NCBI GenBank assembly: GCA_033063855.1 | Contig: CP093829.1 | Location: 17,949,537-18,013,536 of the forward strand | DNA: 64,000 nt | Source of the DNA: Smittia aterrima | Taxonomy: Eukaryota; Arthropoda; Insecta; Diptera; Chironomidae | Reading direction: 5' to 3' | In this document: positions 1 to 13,000 of the stretch, in pieces | How positions within the stretch are numbered: the first letter of the stretch is position 1 | Layout of the letters: every line of letters starts with the position of its first letter | Position numbers and translations under genes: made by a program | Notes under the pieces: model-generated | The model's input: the letters and a program-made list of their open reading frames with translations, nothing else | Database searches by the model: none | What the model was told of the DNA's origin: nothing

Positions 1-3000
1 CTCATAATTCTAAAACAAGTTGTTCTCAGAATGTGGAAAGAATTTTCCTGACGAGTTTTCACATCTGCAATAGATTTTCCTTCGTCTATGTTTTCAATTG
101 TGAAAATGTAAACAGAAAACAACGAAAATACATTTCTCGTCTCAGATCGTCATGTGAGCCGCATCGTCGATGATGTGAAGCTTTCAGTCATCAACATTTT
201 TTTTCGTAAAACGATACTTTTCGAAGATGCAACTTGAAATTGATCCATCCAAGCCGGTTTCTCATTAAGATTGTCACGTTCTCGTTAATGATCCGCTTGT
301 TGAAGTCACCCACGCTTCGCCTTTCTCATCTGTTATTCATTAACGGATTAAAAGTTTCACAGCAAAGCCAAAGCATGCAACAATAGAATGGAGAGGCTTT
401 GGAAAAGCCAATCGCTCCATAAAGCGATTTATTCAAAGCTTGAACATCAAAGTTATCAGACAAAAGCCGTCTGACAAACAATATTTTGATGACTTAGTAT
501 TAATTAAAATTTTCGCCTTATCGAACCGCTCAGATTCATCACAAAAAGCAAAAACATTACAACTTGCTATGAAAACAAGTTTGACAAACAGATTTGCAAT
601 AGAAATTTCATGACTTGGCGATGAAGCAAATTTTGCAATTTAATCTAGCCGGGTCATGACACTCTCTTGTGCTTTATGAAACATACTCGAGGCTGACAAC
701 GTCGAGCTGAAGAGTGATGAGTTATTATTTGCGTCCGTCCGTACATCCATCTTCCCCTCGAATCATCACTGGCCCTATTATGATAATTGAAGGTACAAGA
801 AATAAAACATGGAAAGAAGAAAATTGAATTGGTTTTCGTATGAGAAGATGCGGATGGACATGAGAAAAAGCACCGTCATCATTTAAAAGAAAGAGAGAGG
901 TATTTGTTGAACTCTGATGATTTACCGCTACTCTCTGATTGGTTTTGGCAACAAATCTTATACGAAATGTCTCTGAATTAGATCGAACTATCTCCATCAA
1001 CGAACTTTCATTTCGATTCTCATTTTTCATTGTCATCGAGCATCACTTAAGAATGGAAAAGAACGGAAGTTTCCATGAAAGAAACAAGAAAATTCTCATC
1101 GATTTTCTCATTTGGCAACGATTTTCCTTTCATGCTCTCGCGCAGGGTTTTTTCATTTTGGCACAGAAACTTTTTTCAATGCCACACATTCTTCTTGTGC
1201 AGTTTGCGAGCCACGAACAGTCGCACATAAATCGACGACGACGCTGAGATTTCATGTTCAAGTTCCATCGTTTCGAGAAGAACAAGTCGCAGTCTGTGAA
1301 CTGAATTCGTTCGAAATTTATTTTGCGTCAGCAATGAAACTCGTCATCAGATGTTTCGCTTGTTCGCCTAATTCTTCGCAATCATAAATTACCATACAAT
1401 GCACGAAAGTTCCCCAGACACGAAGATTAAATTCAAATTTGCGAAATGAAATAAAAATATGCGAAGGCAACGGATATGAGTCACACGCGTTTATGTTACG
1501 CCTTGTTGACATCCAGCATGGCTCACTTTAAATTTAATCTCTCACCACAACACACTTTGAGTGCTCGAGGGCAATTTCTCTCTTGTGTTTCGTCTTCCGT
1601 GCTCGAGAGCCACAAATCAAACATTCCTTTCGACATAATTAAAATGCTTAAGAAGTGGAATGATTCGTACGCAAGTCTTCACCCCAGAGAAAACTTTTAA
1701 AAGTTAAACGACGAAAATAATTTGGCAACGTCGTCGTTCGTGGCCTCATATGGAAGTGAATTATTACGCAAATGTGAAACTTCGCTAGCCACGTCTCTTA
1801 AGGGATAAGAGGTCAATTTCTTATGTAAGATTGACGATTATAGAAATGAATCATAATCGAGAAATTCTTCTTTTCTTTGTTCGCTTAACACTTCATCAGA
1901 TCTCGAGACAAATGGCATCATCATTGGCGACACTTGACTAACATCAAAGTTTCCTCTCTGTCTGAATCTCGTTTGTTCAGTTATCGTCGATTGCGTCACT
2001 CTCGTTGAACGACAGTCTCGTTTCTTTCATTGTGCTAACGACAATGCTTCCATCATTCTCGTCGCGTCATGATTCTTTCGCATTTCTCCACTCCCAAAGC
2101 ACGCAGAGGTCAATGAACGTCATCAAGCTTAGCAATCAAAGTAAAGTGATCAAGGAAATTCTGTTTATTTTCGCACTTTTAGCGGAACTTCTGCACAGCT
2201 CTCATCGATTTAGAAACTTCCACTCCCTTCCGTCTTACGAGGCTCGTCTTCGTTATTTCTTCAATTTATCAAATTTCTTGTGTCTGTTCTTGAAAGCATA
2301 TAAAATACATCCGTTTGAACGAGCGAAAGGCAGAGAAAAGAATCTTTTGCGCAATAAAAGAGGAGGAAATTCTTTTCGATGCCATTCAGTCGAGAGCAAG
2401 AGGGCGATGTCGTTTTTCAGGAAAAGCGATACGAGAAAAAGGAAGAGTCTGCAATTTTTCATTAAATTTTTCAATGAATAAATTGTGAGTTTCAAAAGAA
2501 TCATTAAAGCGACACGGTTATCAATTGCAGGTGCAGCATCACACCATTCCCTTCGCTCAATAAGTTCACAGCTCTCGAATTTATGAAGCCATTAGAACAT
2601 GTCACGATCACGTGTCAAAGTTGTTGAAAACAACAAATTTCTCTCAAAATAGAAAAAGTTTTTGTTGAAAAATCAATAAAAGACTCAAACGTTAGTTACA
2701 AAAAGCGGTGCGAGCCCAAGGGGGAAACATGCGAAGAAAAATAAATTTGCTCTCTAAACATTCGATGCACATGAGATGAGAGAGCGTAGTCATCTCATCT
2801 GTTCCGTTGTGAGCTTCAAGCCGTCGATAAATATTTGTTTAGCTTTGGAAACTCCCTCTCGTCGTAATGACGAGTCCGCCTTGATGTCGAAAGGAAAATA
2901 AGAAGCGAAAGTTTCACATCAAACGATGAAGAACAATGGCGAATTAAGAGTCTCTCAACCTGAGTTCTATTTTTAGTTTAGCTTCCGGTTAAAGCTAACT

Positions 3001-6000
3001 CGGAAAGAAAACCTTTTTGGCATTATCATAAATTTGTCTCGTTCACATAAATCAATAACAAAGTTCCCCGGAAAAGATTTGAAATGTTTTGCGTTCACTT
3101 CAATTTAGATCAATCTCCCTCGGCTGTGCCTTTAATGACGAAAGAAATGCGGCACGTGTCAATTAATTTGACATCAGACGTTCGGACCATTGAGCAATCA
3201 TCATTCTCTGCCAGCCATAAACTGCAAAGTGGAATAAAATTGGAGTTGAGGGGGACACTCTATGTTCCTATGAATTTAATGTTGTGAAAACTGAGTTAGA
3301 ATTAACGGAGATTGCCCCATAAATTAGAAGACTGTCAGTCTTCGTATAAAATTTTATTTTCAAAGGTATCAAGAAAGATTAGAGAGCTCTCTCTACGAAG
3401 CTTCTACTTCTTCTTCTACTTTCATTAATTTGTTGCTATCGCCATTTGATCTTTCAAATTAAATTAAGTGCATGATCTAATTATCTTAAATTGCTTTCGA
3501 GGTAAAGAAACTTTGTTGTTTATGTTGATGAAATAAATCTTTCCAAATGCCATTTTCCCACAATTGCCATTCAACCTCCCATGTCGATGAATCTAATTCG
3601 TAATTCATCACAATGCAAACGACAACTAATCAACTGAACCCGCAATAAGATCCTTTAATTAATTTTTCATGCACAACTGAAGCGAACGTGTGATTTGTTC
3701 TGATGGATCTCGGGCTGTGAGTTATTGCCTTGAAAGGGTGTTAATCTAGAAATCTCCCTTCGAGACCTAAAAAACAACAAACAAAGCAAAAATATTTATT
3801 TAGTGATGGGGAAGAAGCAACTGAATTCCATCATAATCATCATGTGTGTACATGACTTTTTATTATGATCCCAGAGGGGTTCGCCGGCAGCATTAATTTG
3901 TGATGGAACCCTCTGCTACAATAAAAGTTTATGCCTCGTGCAATCTTTTCCATTTCACGTGCGAAGAAGAATTTAAATTTCGGTTGAGAGGGAGAAGATT
4001 CTCGGTTTTATAATCCAGGAGATCAAGTCAGGCATGAAGCGATTATTTAATTAAAATTTATGAATCTCCCGAGAGAAGTGAGAGACGAGTTTGAGTTTAA
4101 TGAACAGTTTTGAAATCTCGATGTCGAAACTCGAGCCAATCTAAACTACGCTAATTAATTATTATTTCAGTTACGATCGTGCGAATCAAAGTTTCTCGCT
4201 TTACCATTTCGTAATGAACGTTGATGAACAAAAGGAAAATTAATGGTTACGTTGAAGACCCGTCGAACGATCGTTAAATGAATATCAATCGGTTGGGAAT
4301 TGTTTTCACGCGTTTTACGCATCAGTCTGCGGTTATCAAATGTCAAGCGACTAAGATAAATCGAAACTAGATTTCATCACGCATCAGAATCGAATGACGA
4401 TTCAATAATATTTGGGTCGATGTCGACTTGATGATGACATTGCTTTATCGTTCTGATTAATTAACTGGGCGCGGGATTATTTTTCGAGTGTAGGTTGCAC
4501 TTCAGTCAACTTATCTTTTCAAAGAGTTTGGTTTTGGTGATGACAAATGTGAAGCAATTAATCCAAGCAACAGTCGCTTTGCGACAAGTGAAAACATTTT
4601 TTTGTCATTATCACTTTGAAAACATGGAAGTTGATGACAAACAGCTCAGCTTGCATCTGTTTTGGATTTAATGCATTCTCGCTCTTGTTGTGCAAGTGAA
4701 GTGTGCTGTTTTAAATCTCTCAAGTGTTCTCTTTATGTCTAATCATGAATCTTCTTCATTCTGACATTCAATCATCGCGAATCTACGATCGTCACTTGAA
4801 ATTCGTTCTGCTTTATTATTTAAAGTGTTTTCATCTTTGAATTTGTTTCGCTCTGTTGATCTCTTTGCGATTTAATTAAACTCGACGTTTCATGAAGCTC
4901 TAGTTTTCAGTTTTGATTCATTGGAGTTTAAAGATTTCTTTTCAGTTGAGATTTTTCACACTTTCTGATGTTTCAATGTTATCGAGTTCGTTCATTCTCG
5001 CGGTGGCCTTCAAGCGACTCATGTTCTCAGAACAAAACTGACAAGAATATTGATGTTGTTTTAGTTTGAATAATTTAATCCGTTTCCGTTCTCGAATATT
5101 TGTAACAATTGAAATTTAATGATTCATTAGCTCAACATGCTTGCTTGAATGAAGCTTCTCGACATGTCGCAAACATTTTTCTCATTAATTAGTTTCAAAG
5201 AATCAAAGATAAGAAAGAGCTGGCAACGTTGCTCGAACAGTTTTGTGAACATTGAACAAGAATTTGCGCATTGGGGGAGCTCTTCTGCTTCCTCATGAAG
5301 AAGCACGCGACGAGAAGAATCAAGAAGAAATCAACGAAAACGTTTTTGCAATTTGCTTGGGATTTCCATTTCCAAAAGCAATTTTCTGCACTTTCTGAAC
5401 ATGTGTTACGATCTAGTCGGCTTTTCTTCTGCGCTTCAATTAGAAAACTCTCGTCGTTGGAGAAGAAAAGTGTAAACACAAACATTGAATGTATTTTTAG
5501 ACCGCAGAATTCTCTTTCGTTCGAGTGAGCATCGGTGGCGCAAATAAAAAATCTAATTTTGTTTCGAACGTTAAGATGCATTCGAAGTGAAGCGGCGCCC
5601 TCCACTCAGTTATTAATCCATGCTAAGCTCCACCAAGCTTAATTACCTGTAAAGAAACGAAATAGGGAAATTTTTCCGTTAGGCACGTTTAGATTAAAGA
5701 GAAGTGTTCGCTCCCTCTTTTTATGTCATTCCACGGAAATATCAAACGAAATCGAGAGAAGTTTTCTTTAATAACCAGCGATATAACAATATCTCTGTTT
5801 GTTTAAGACTCTTAACAGCTTTAAGAGAAGTGGAGACGACTGATGAGTGCGTGAGTGTCAATGAACTCGCTTCTAACGCTTCTCAAAGACTTTGTTTACT
5901 CGTTAGTCGTAATAACATTGTTGGAGGAATTGAAGAAATGAGTTTGAACGATTAAAAAGGGAACGTTTCGGGTAAAAGTTCAAGGCATTCGACATTAATC

Positions 6001-8952
6001 ACTCGGGCAGCTTTGAAGCCGATCTCGCAATTAAACTGTCTGGCGCTCGATTGAAATAAACCAACGAAATAAAGTCACTCGAACTTCAAACAGCGCAACG
6101 TTGCAAAACTTTACGACTTTTCATAATTTATGAAGTTCACAAATATCTTTTTATTATTCCAACTGTCATGCAGAGAAGAATGAAAACCAAACCATTGACG
6201 CCGCTCTGACCGTCACAACATAACAAAAAAAAACTCAAATTCAATTATCGCCAAATGTGATCAGAAGAGAAACGAATGAAAGTCTGCCATTCATTCTGAA
6301 CAAAAAACTAATTGTTGTGAGCTTATTTGCCGCCTGATGTTACACACAACTGCATCGCTTTGTAAACGAGACGGCCGTTAGCATAAATAAGCTTTTTATA
6401 TGTACTCGATTAACGCGCTCTTGTTATTTGATATTCAAACCAATCTCGGTCATCCCACATGCAGCAGTTTAGAGAAACACTCCAACAAGCCCCAGGCGAC
6501 TGCAGCAACGAGCACAGAAATGACCAAACTGACTCGATAATCGAATTGATTGATCATTTATTGCGGAATTTTTTATTATTTACGCAAAACTTAATTTGAA
6601 TCGTTCAATGTTCGAGCTTCATTGAACGAAGCCGTGTATTCAAGTTTCTCAATGAGTTGAATAAACAATCGGACGCAAAGCAGACGTGATGTCATCACAT
6701 TTGTTTACAAGCGATACGATACGAGAATCATTTGTTTATTTTTGTATCTGAAAAGCTGCAGCATTGAGGCATCAACATCCATGGGAACAGCTTTGAAATG
6801 AAAGGAAACCGGTGGAAAGTAACAAGAGATGTTGCAATGAATCTGAAAGATCTTTGCTTAGTTTATTGTTTGGAGAAGCGTTATCAGAAGATTTTCTGTT
6901 AGAAAGTTCAAGAGTCAAGCCGGCTTTGAAATTGAACAGACGATTTCATTCGGACTTTGCGCCTAAGAGTGTTTCGCCTTAGCGATTAACTTTGCCTCAC
7001 CAACTCACGTAATTGCAACGAAGCAAACATTTTGCGTAGAGAAACCAATCGTGAGTTGTAATGACGGTAATAAAATGCGATAGAAAAATGCTATAAAAGC
7101 ACCAGCACAACTCAATTTTGTTTTCACAAGCTTTTTCGGGGTGAAATGAAAGAAATTGAAGAGTGAAATGCTTTGGAAACTATGAGTACGACCCAATTCT
7201 TCCGCCCCACAAATAACGAAATCGTTACGCGTCAGAATGAAAAGAACGCGAATATAAAAGCCGAAAGGCTGATAAGGAAACGTCAAGAGAAGATAGAAAT
7301 AAAACTACTGACACGATGAGTCGCCTGGATTATGCTTTGACAATAATTAATGACGTTGTTAGCTGGGGAACCTCATTTCGTTTCTGTTTGCCCGCACATT
7401 CCAAAGTTGAGAGATAAGAAACCACACTCGACATATGTAATTGTAATGTCAGCAGAAGTTTAAAAGAACTGAGCGCGACAAATTTTCAATTAGAAACTCC
7501 CTGCTGGAGATTTACAATTCAATTGGATTTGACGATTTGTTGTGACAGATTTAATTTGAACCCCATCGGACCTCGTTTCCGGAAAGCATTAAACAAATCA
7601 TAACGAGAGTTTACAGTCCCTCTCTGTTTAGATTTTGATAACTGGAATGTTGATAACGTCGGAGAAGAAGCGAGATGACGGAAATTTAAATTTATTTGAG
7701 TGTGAGATGTGAATTTGTTCACCTTTTGGTTTCCAAGCCGGAGAATTTTTCTAGATTATTTTTATTTTTAGAAAGAATCGACGTCGTCTCGGTCGGTAAT
7801 CCGTCGTGAACCGCCTACGAGTGATTCCGTGACATTCTGTCTCGAGAATTGTGGCAAACCTGTTTCTTTTATCATCAGCAACCAACGCAGAGAGTTCAGC
7901 ATTTCTCACTTAAAATGCATTCCACACTTCACTCGACTTCCTCTAGTAAATTTATTTCATTTCTTGTGTAACTTCCACGAATTTCTCAACACATTGTTAG
8001 ACAGATGTTGCAGGTGAAGCTAAACTAAACAGTCTGCTGCAGACTGCAGATAATTCATTTCCAATCTTCTGAACTTGAAGAAGTCATCGTCATTCGATAT
8101 CATTCTCAGTCCCTCGATAATTTCGCCGCTTTTAGTGGTTTCACTCATTTGAAGCTGCTCCAGATAGCAATCGGCAGTTTCATGAATAATTCACGAGGAT
8201 TGGAATTTGAAAAAATATTAAATTTCAATATTTTAGCTCGAAGGGTGAATAATTCTTATCATCCGACGATGTTTCCGCACCACACGCTGAGTGGATTTGT
8301 CCTTAGATCCGATAGCTGAGCATATTGATTTTCCTGTCGCTCGCTATTTGCTTCTTCTGCTAACAGGATTATAAACTCGCTTGAAATTGCAGGAAGATAT
8401 CAAATTTAAGCGTTTAACTGTTCATTGAACCTGTTCCATGGGAAGAGCTTCGTCTTATTTCTTCTTACACAAAGTGTTCAAGAACTTTGTTTTGCCATTA
8501 AAGCAGCAAGTGGCGTTTTAAATATTTCTGATTTTTACAACATGAGAGAAAGAAAGAAAAGGTTCTCGAGTTTCCGTAAATCTAGATCCTAAGGGTTGTT
8601 CAATATTTACGTTGTTAAACAATGAAAATTACACATCACCCATCGTTCATCTTTAAATTGAGTTCTCATTGAACTCAGCTACGTGATTCACGAACAACTT
8701 CTTCCTAGTTTTGTCGTGAACGAGCACTTGCACTCCCGTTATAAAAAAAAGACTCATTTTAGGGCGAGAAGAATAACAACAACAAAGCCAAGAGTCGGCG
8801 AAGGGGATTCGATTCGATTCCTCGTACGCACATAATTCTTCATGCATCTGGCTATTTTTAGATGTTAATATTCATTTGCGTAAAACGAAATACATGTTTG
8901 CATAGAAGTTTATGAGTTTATATATTCGCAATCAACCTAAAGCCAACTTTAC
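1..8952 (-). other. gene-free stretch, probably intron 1 of Lrch
   Basis: No convincing coding region was found on either strand across almost 9 kb. The longest ORFs here (158 aa plus strand at 2005-2481, 136 aa minus strand at 5195-5605) lack recognisable domains, overlap ORFs on the opposite strand, and look like chance. The first coding exon of an Lrch-like gene lies just to the right on the minus strand and ends in a good donor, so this stretch is best explained as its long first intron. Regulatory elements or noncoding RNAs could be present but none can be supported by eye. Confidence 0.5.
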
Positions 8953-9118
8953 CTGCAAAGGTTGTGTCCGAGAGGTTGAATTTGCTGTAATGCTTTGGAA
9001 AATCCTTCAGCTTTCGATTTGCGAGACGAAGTTCTCCACTTGCCGAGCACTCATCCAATATTTTTTCGAGCGAACGCGTTAGATTCATCACGGGATTATT
9101 GGCAACTGAAATAGCCAT
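8953..9118 (-). CDS. Lrch: Lrch, leucine-rich repeat and calponin-homology protein, first coding exon (partial gene)
   Basis: This exon encodes about 55 residues starting MAISVANNP. It includes a segment (SASGELRLANRKLKDFPK, then LSDTTFA) that strongly resembles the entry into the leucine-rich repeats of LRCH proteins, where a glutamate-rich helix is followed by GEL-L-L-GRKL-FP and then DLSDT-AD. LRCH proteins are actin- and cortex-associated scaffolds with an N-terminal LRR array and a C-terminal calponin-homology domain; Drosophila Lrch acts at the cell cortex. The exon ends GCA G|GTAAAG in phase 1, which would complete an Asp codon as in the family. The remaining exons must lie to the left, beyond the window. 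The gene is divergent from CLIP-190, with starts about 0.9 kb apart. The assignment rests on one short exon. Confidence 0.68.
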
Positions 9119-10035
9119 TGGATTTCGGCTTGAAATTGATTTATGCTTTGTTCACTTCAATTCACTTTTCATCGGATTTTATTGCTTTTATTTGCTTTAT
9201 TCATTCAGCATCATTTTAATTTTACCACTTTGAGCACTTTACACAGGTTTTTTCAACTGGAAACCTGCTAGAAACTATAAACAACACCCTTTTCACCCTT
9301 GTGACTCCATTTGGATGTTGAAAAATTGAACAAATGATGTTGACGCGTCGAGCTCAAAGAAACGAATGAGGAGAGAAGAAAAAAGATCTAGAGAAATTAG
9401 AGAATAATGGGCCTTGGTATCACTGTAGAAAACTTACAATAGTTGATTTCTTAATCTTTTGTGAGGTTTCAACGATTATCGGAAGCTTTCAAAGTTACAA
9501 AGTTAGACGATTTCATAAATCTATTTTTGTCGCAATTTTAGTTTTATTTAGAAAATCGCGAATTTCCATGGTTTTCTGTGTCGTTTAGGAAATGTTATTG
9601 TTTTGTGTTGAGTGTAAAGACTAGGAGAGTGGGTGTAGTGCAAACAAGAGCTTTGAAGACGCTGCTTGTGAGATTTAAATGTGAAATTGTTAAAGTGTTT
9701 ACGTTTTTTGCGAGAATCGTCAATCTCGTGTGCAAAGAGAGTTCAGGAGCACTATCAATTCAGTCTCAGTAGCTTCTGCAATCGTAATGTTTTAATCGTT
9801 TTATTTTGAAATCAGTCAAAACTCAGTCCACGTTTGTCGCGAGTGAATTTATACAATTTTTCATTTTACACCCAAATCAGCCGTCGCGCGATCGACGTCA
9901 AGAAATCAAGAAGAAGAGCGATCAATTCGCCGTTTTTCTTGAAGAAAATCCGTGAAGCATAGAAAATTAACAGTGAATCTTTCGCTCTGATAGAAGTTTA
10001 AGTTGGTTAAAGAGCTTACAAGCAAATCAGTGATC
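9119..10035. promoter_or_regulatory. intergenic region between divergent Lrch and CLIP-190
   Basis: About 0.9 kb separates the start codons of two divergently transcribed genes, so it should contain both 5' UTRs and both promoters, or a shared bidirectional promoter. The small ORF at 9578-9772 has no recognisable features. No TATA box or initiator can be assigned with confidence. Confidence 0.45.
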
Positions 10036-13000
10036 ATGAGTGCTAATGAGAAGCCAGCAGGAGCAACTTCATTACCGAAGCCTTCCGGGATCAAACCTCC
10101 TTCATCAACAACATCCTCATCACACAGAGGCTGCTGCGAGAAAAAGCCGGATCTTCCTCTGGCTGCTACGCCAAGTAAAGCAAGTGAGTAAATGACAATT
10201 TGATTTTCTATGATTGCTTGATCCCAAAGAATATTCAATGAATATCAACCCGCGTAAAGTCATATTCGATCTCCATTGAGATCATCATTCTTATAAATTT
10301 AACTTAATGACGTTGAGTTGCACGATTAGTGTCTTTCACATCTACATCATCATCAGAATTGAAATGAACACGACACGATCTTGATCGGCTTCATTAATAT
10401 TGATGAGCGCAACAAATTCATAAGCAAAGAGAAGTCTTGAAAGAATTTTTTCTTATTTGGAATGTTTTATTGCATAATTTAGTCAAACACGCAATTTCTT
10501 TTCAAAAACCATTTCGATGGGAAACTCCCACGATCTGACCAATAAACTGCGACACTGATGTGCTTTCGAGCAAACGACGCGGATGAAAAATAAGTTTAAT
10601 TGATTTTGCTCTGAAGCTTTGCCGGTTTGTTATTGTTTGCTTTGAATGTTTTTGAAAGCAGATGAGGAGACAAGAGCACAGGATTTATTCAGGATGGCTC
10701 AACTGAGTTTAGCTTTCTCATAAATCACTAAACATCGTTATCATCACGAATTAATTTCGTGTCTTCATGAGCTCGGTGAGATATGAGAAAACATCGAAAA
10801 CATTCAAACTCTCGAATGTTTTCCTCTCCACTCACAACTCTGCGCGAGTGTTTGATCGCGAAAATTAAAACTGTTCGTGCGCTCGTCGACTTCTATTCAG
10901 TTTTACTTGAGACTCCAGCTAGTTCAGATCGACCTCAGAACTTCTCGTTGATATCCAAAAGTTTAATTACAAATTGAATTCAGCATCGGATTAAGACGAA
11001 AATAAAAATCCATAAAGCGATTTAAATTAGGTGAGCTTGAGTCTTGAGAACTCGAGAACGTAGGAATTTATGATAATTTGAGATTGAGTGCTAGTTGGAC
11101 AATTGAGAAATTTGTGTGTGTGAGTAGATGAATGCGTTAATTAAATATCGCCTTAAACGTTCTATTTAAACACTTTAATCGGATGCAATTAAGGCTCCCG
11201 CAGCTTGATCAAGTGAACAGCTATAAGCTATTTGAGTTAGAGCGAAATTAGCTTAAATTAGATATTGAGACGCATAAACAACTTCTTGAGTGATCGTGGC
11301 AATTCCAAAATAATTTCTGTATTAGCTTTTCCCGCGGTTACCGCCACCACCTGTTGCTACATTAACAAATGTTCAATTTTAAATCATCCTTAGCAGAAAA
11401 GAAAATCGTGAAAGTGGCTGAAGATAATCTCTAACTTAGGAAAAGTTGTTTGTAGTCAATAAATCAAGATCGTTAATTAAATGAGGTTGAATCGTAAATT
11501 ATGCAAATTTTCCGCTCTAAGAAGCTCTTAACATGGAAGAGATGAGTTTATTAGATGCAAAATTAGATGTTTTCTCTGTCCAAGTTGTAAAAGAATGGCT
11601 GCGTGGGTGGTGAAGCTCAAATTAGCTGAGAAATCAGGATTGAATTAAGGAATTGGGTTAATGGAGCCAAACAAACAGTTTTACCATGAAAAAGGTTCTG
11701 ACTTCCTGATCTCATTCTCTTCCTCCGCCCACGCCATATCCAGAGCTTTCAATGAACGTCAATCAACAAGTTGCGATCTAAAATCGTGACAGTCTCCTTC
11801 AAATGAAAAACAGTTATCTCATCTTCGATAAGTCTCGCGAAATGCAAATAAGTCGATGCACATGAAATGACTTTAAGTTTCGCAAACAAAAGCAATAAGT
11901 TTCGCGGTAACTTCAAACGTGAGAGGCTTTTAAATCCACTATTGTTGCCGATCGAAGCTTTCGTAAGAAAAAATTTGAATGAAGCGGAAAGTTCAAACTT
12001 CGCCTATGCAAATTAAATTTATTTTCCGGGATCTTGGGTTTCAGAGCGCGCTTGATTTAATTACAAATGACACGCTTAGAGTTTCGTGGAGAATTGTCAT
12101 TAAACAAATTTAACGCAGTTATTTCCATTAAGTTGAAACTAGAGCGATAGCTGTGAAGACAATGATCTCGCTTGACAGAAACTTTCTATAGTCGATTGCA
12201 CTTCTTGCTACTGAACCAGAAAATCAAATAGCAGCTGAAGAAGTAAACGCTTCGGCTTTCGATATTTACGACAACAATTAACGTGTCAGCGTCAAATTTT
12301 GCAGAACTTGCTTTTCGCGATGAAGATTTTTTCAAGAGAATTCTTGCGAATACAACTTTGAAGCTAAGACTCTCAAAGGTGATCTTCAGAATGAAAACGT
12401 CATGAACCGAACGAAAGAATTGAGAAAAGGTTTTATTAAAACCCACGTAACATTTGTTTTGCTGATGACGTAACATTGAATTGTCTGCTATCGGTTTTGA
12501 TGGAACATGTGAGCTGCTGCTTTACTCGAGGTTGTCAAGTTATTTTTGGTTTTTATTTCAAGTTTGAACCAGTAAGTTACTTAAAAGCTTTGAACTTAAA
12601 CTTATCTGATCCTAAAGTTATAATTTAATCTTTGAATTGCAAGATAATTCAGCTCGATATGAAACTCACTCGCTCCTTATGCGATCACTGCCAGTGACGA
12701 TTCAAAAAAAACTTATTGATCAGTTTTATTTTCGCATCGGAATTTACGTCGAAGCGATCGCTTAGCGGTGAGAAACACGAGTGTCAATTGATTAATTAAA
12801 TCTCTCCATAAAAATAAATGCCTCGTGGACTTTCGTTGAGACACAAAAGAATATTTCGCGAGAATAATTAAATTTCCTTAAAAAGAAAAGTTGACAAATT
12901 CATCGCAGAAATCGCTAATGGAATCTTGATGATCCTAATTATTTTTTTATTCTTGCGATTCGATGAAAAGTGAAAACAGTTAGCGTTGCTTCAATGCGTT

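Noticed and set aside
2005..2481. 158-aa plus-strand ORF in the left gene-poor region
   Set aside because: It begins with a non-ATG codon, overlaps an 83-aa antisense ORF and has no recognisable feature.
5195..5605. 136-aa minus-strand ORF that might be an extra Lrch exon
   Set aside because: No leucine-rich repeat pattern, and overlapped by an antisense ORF; considered chance.
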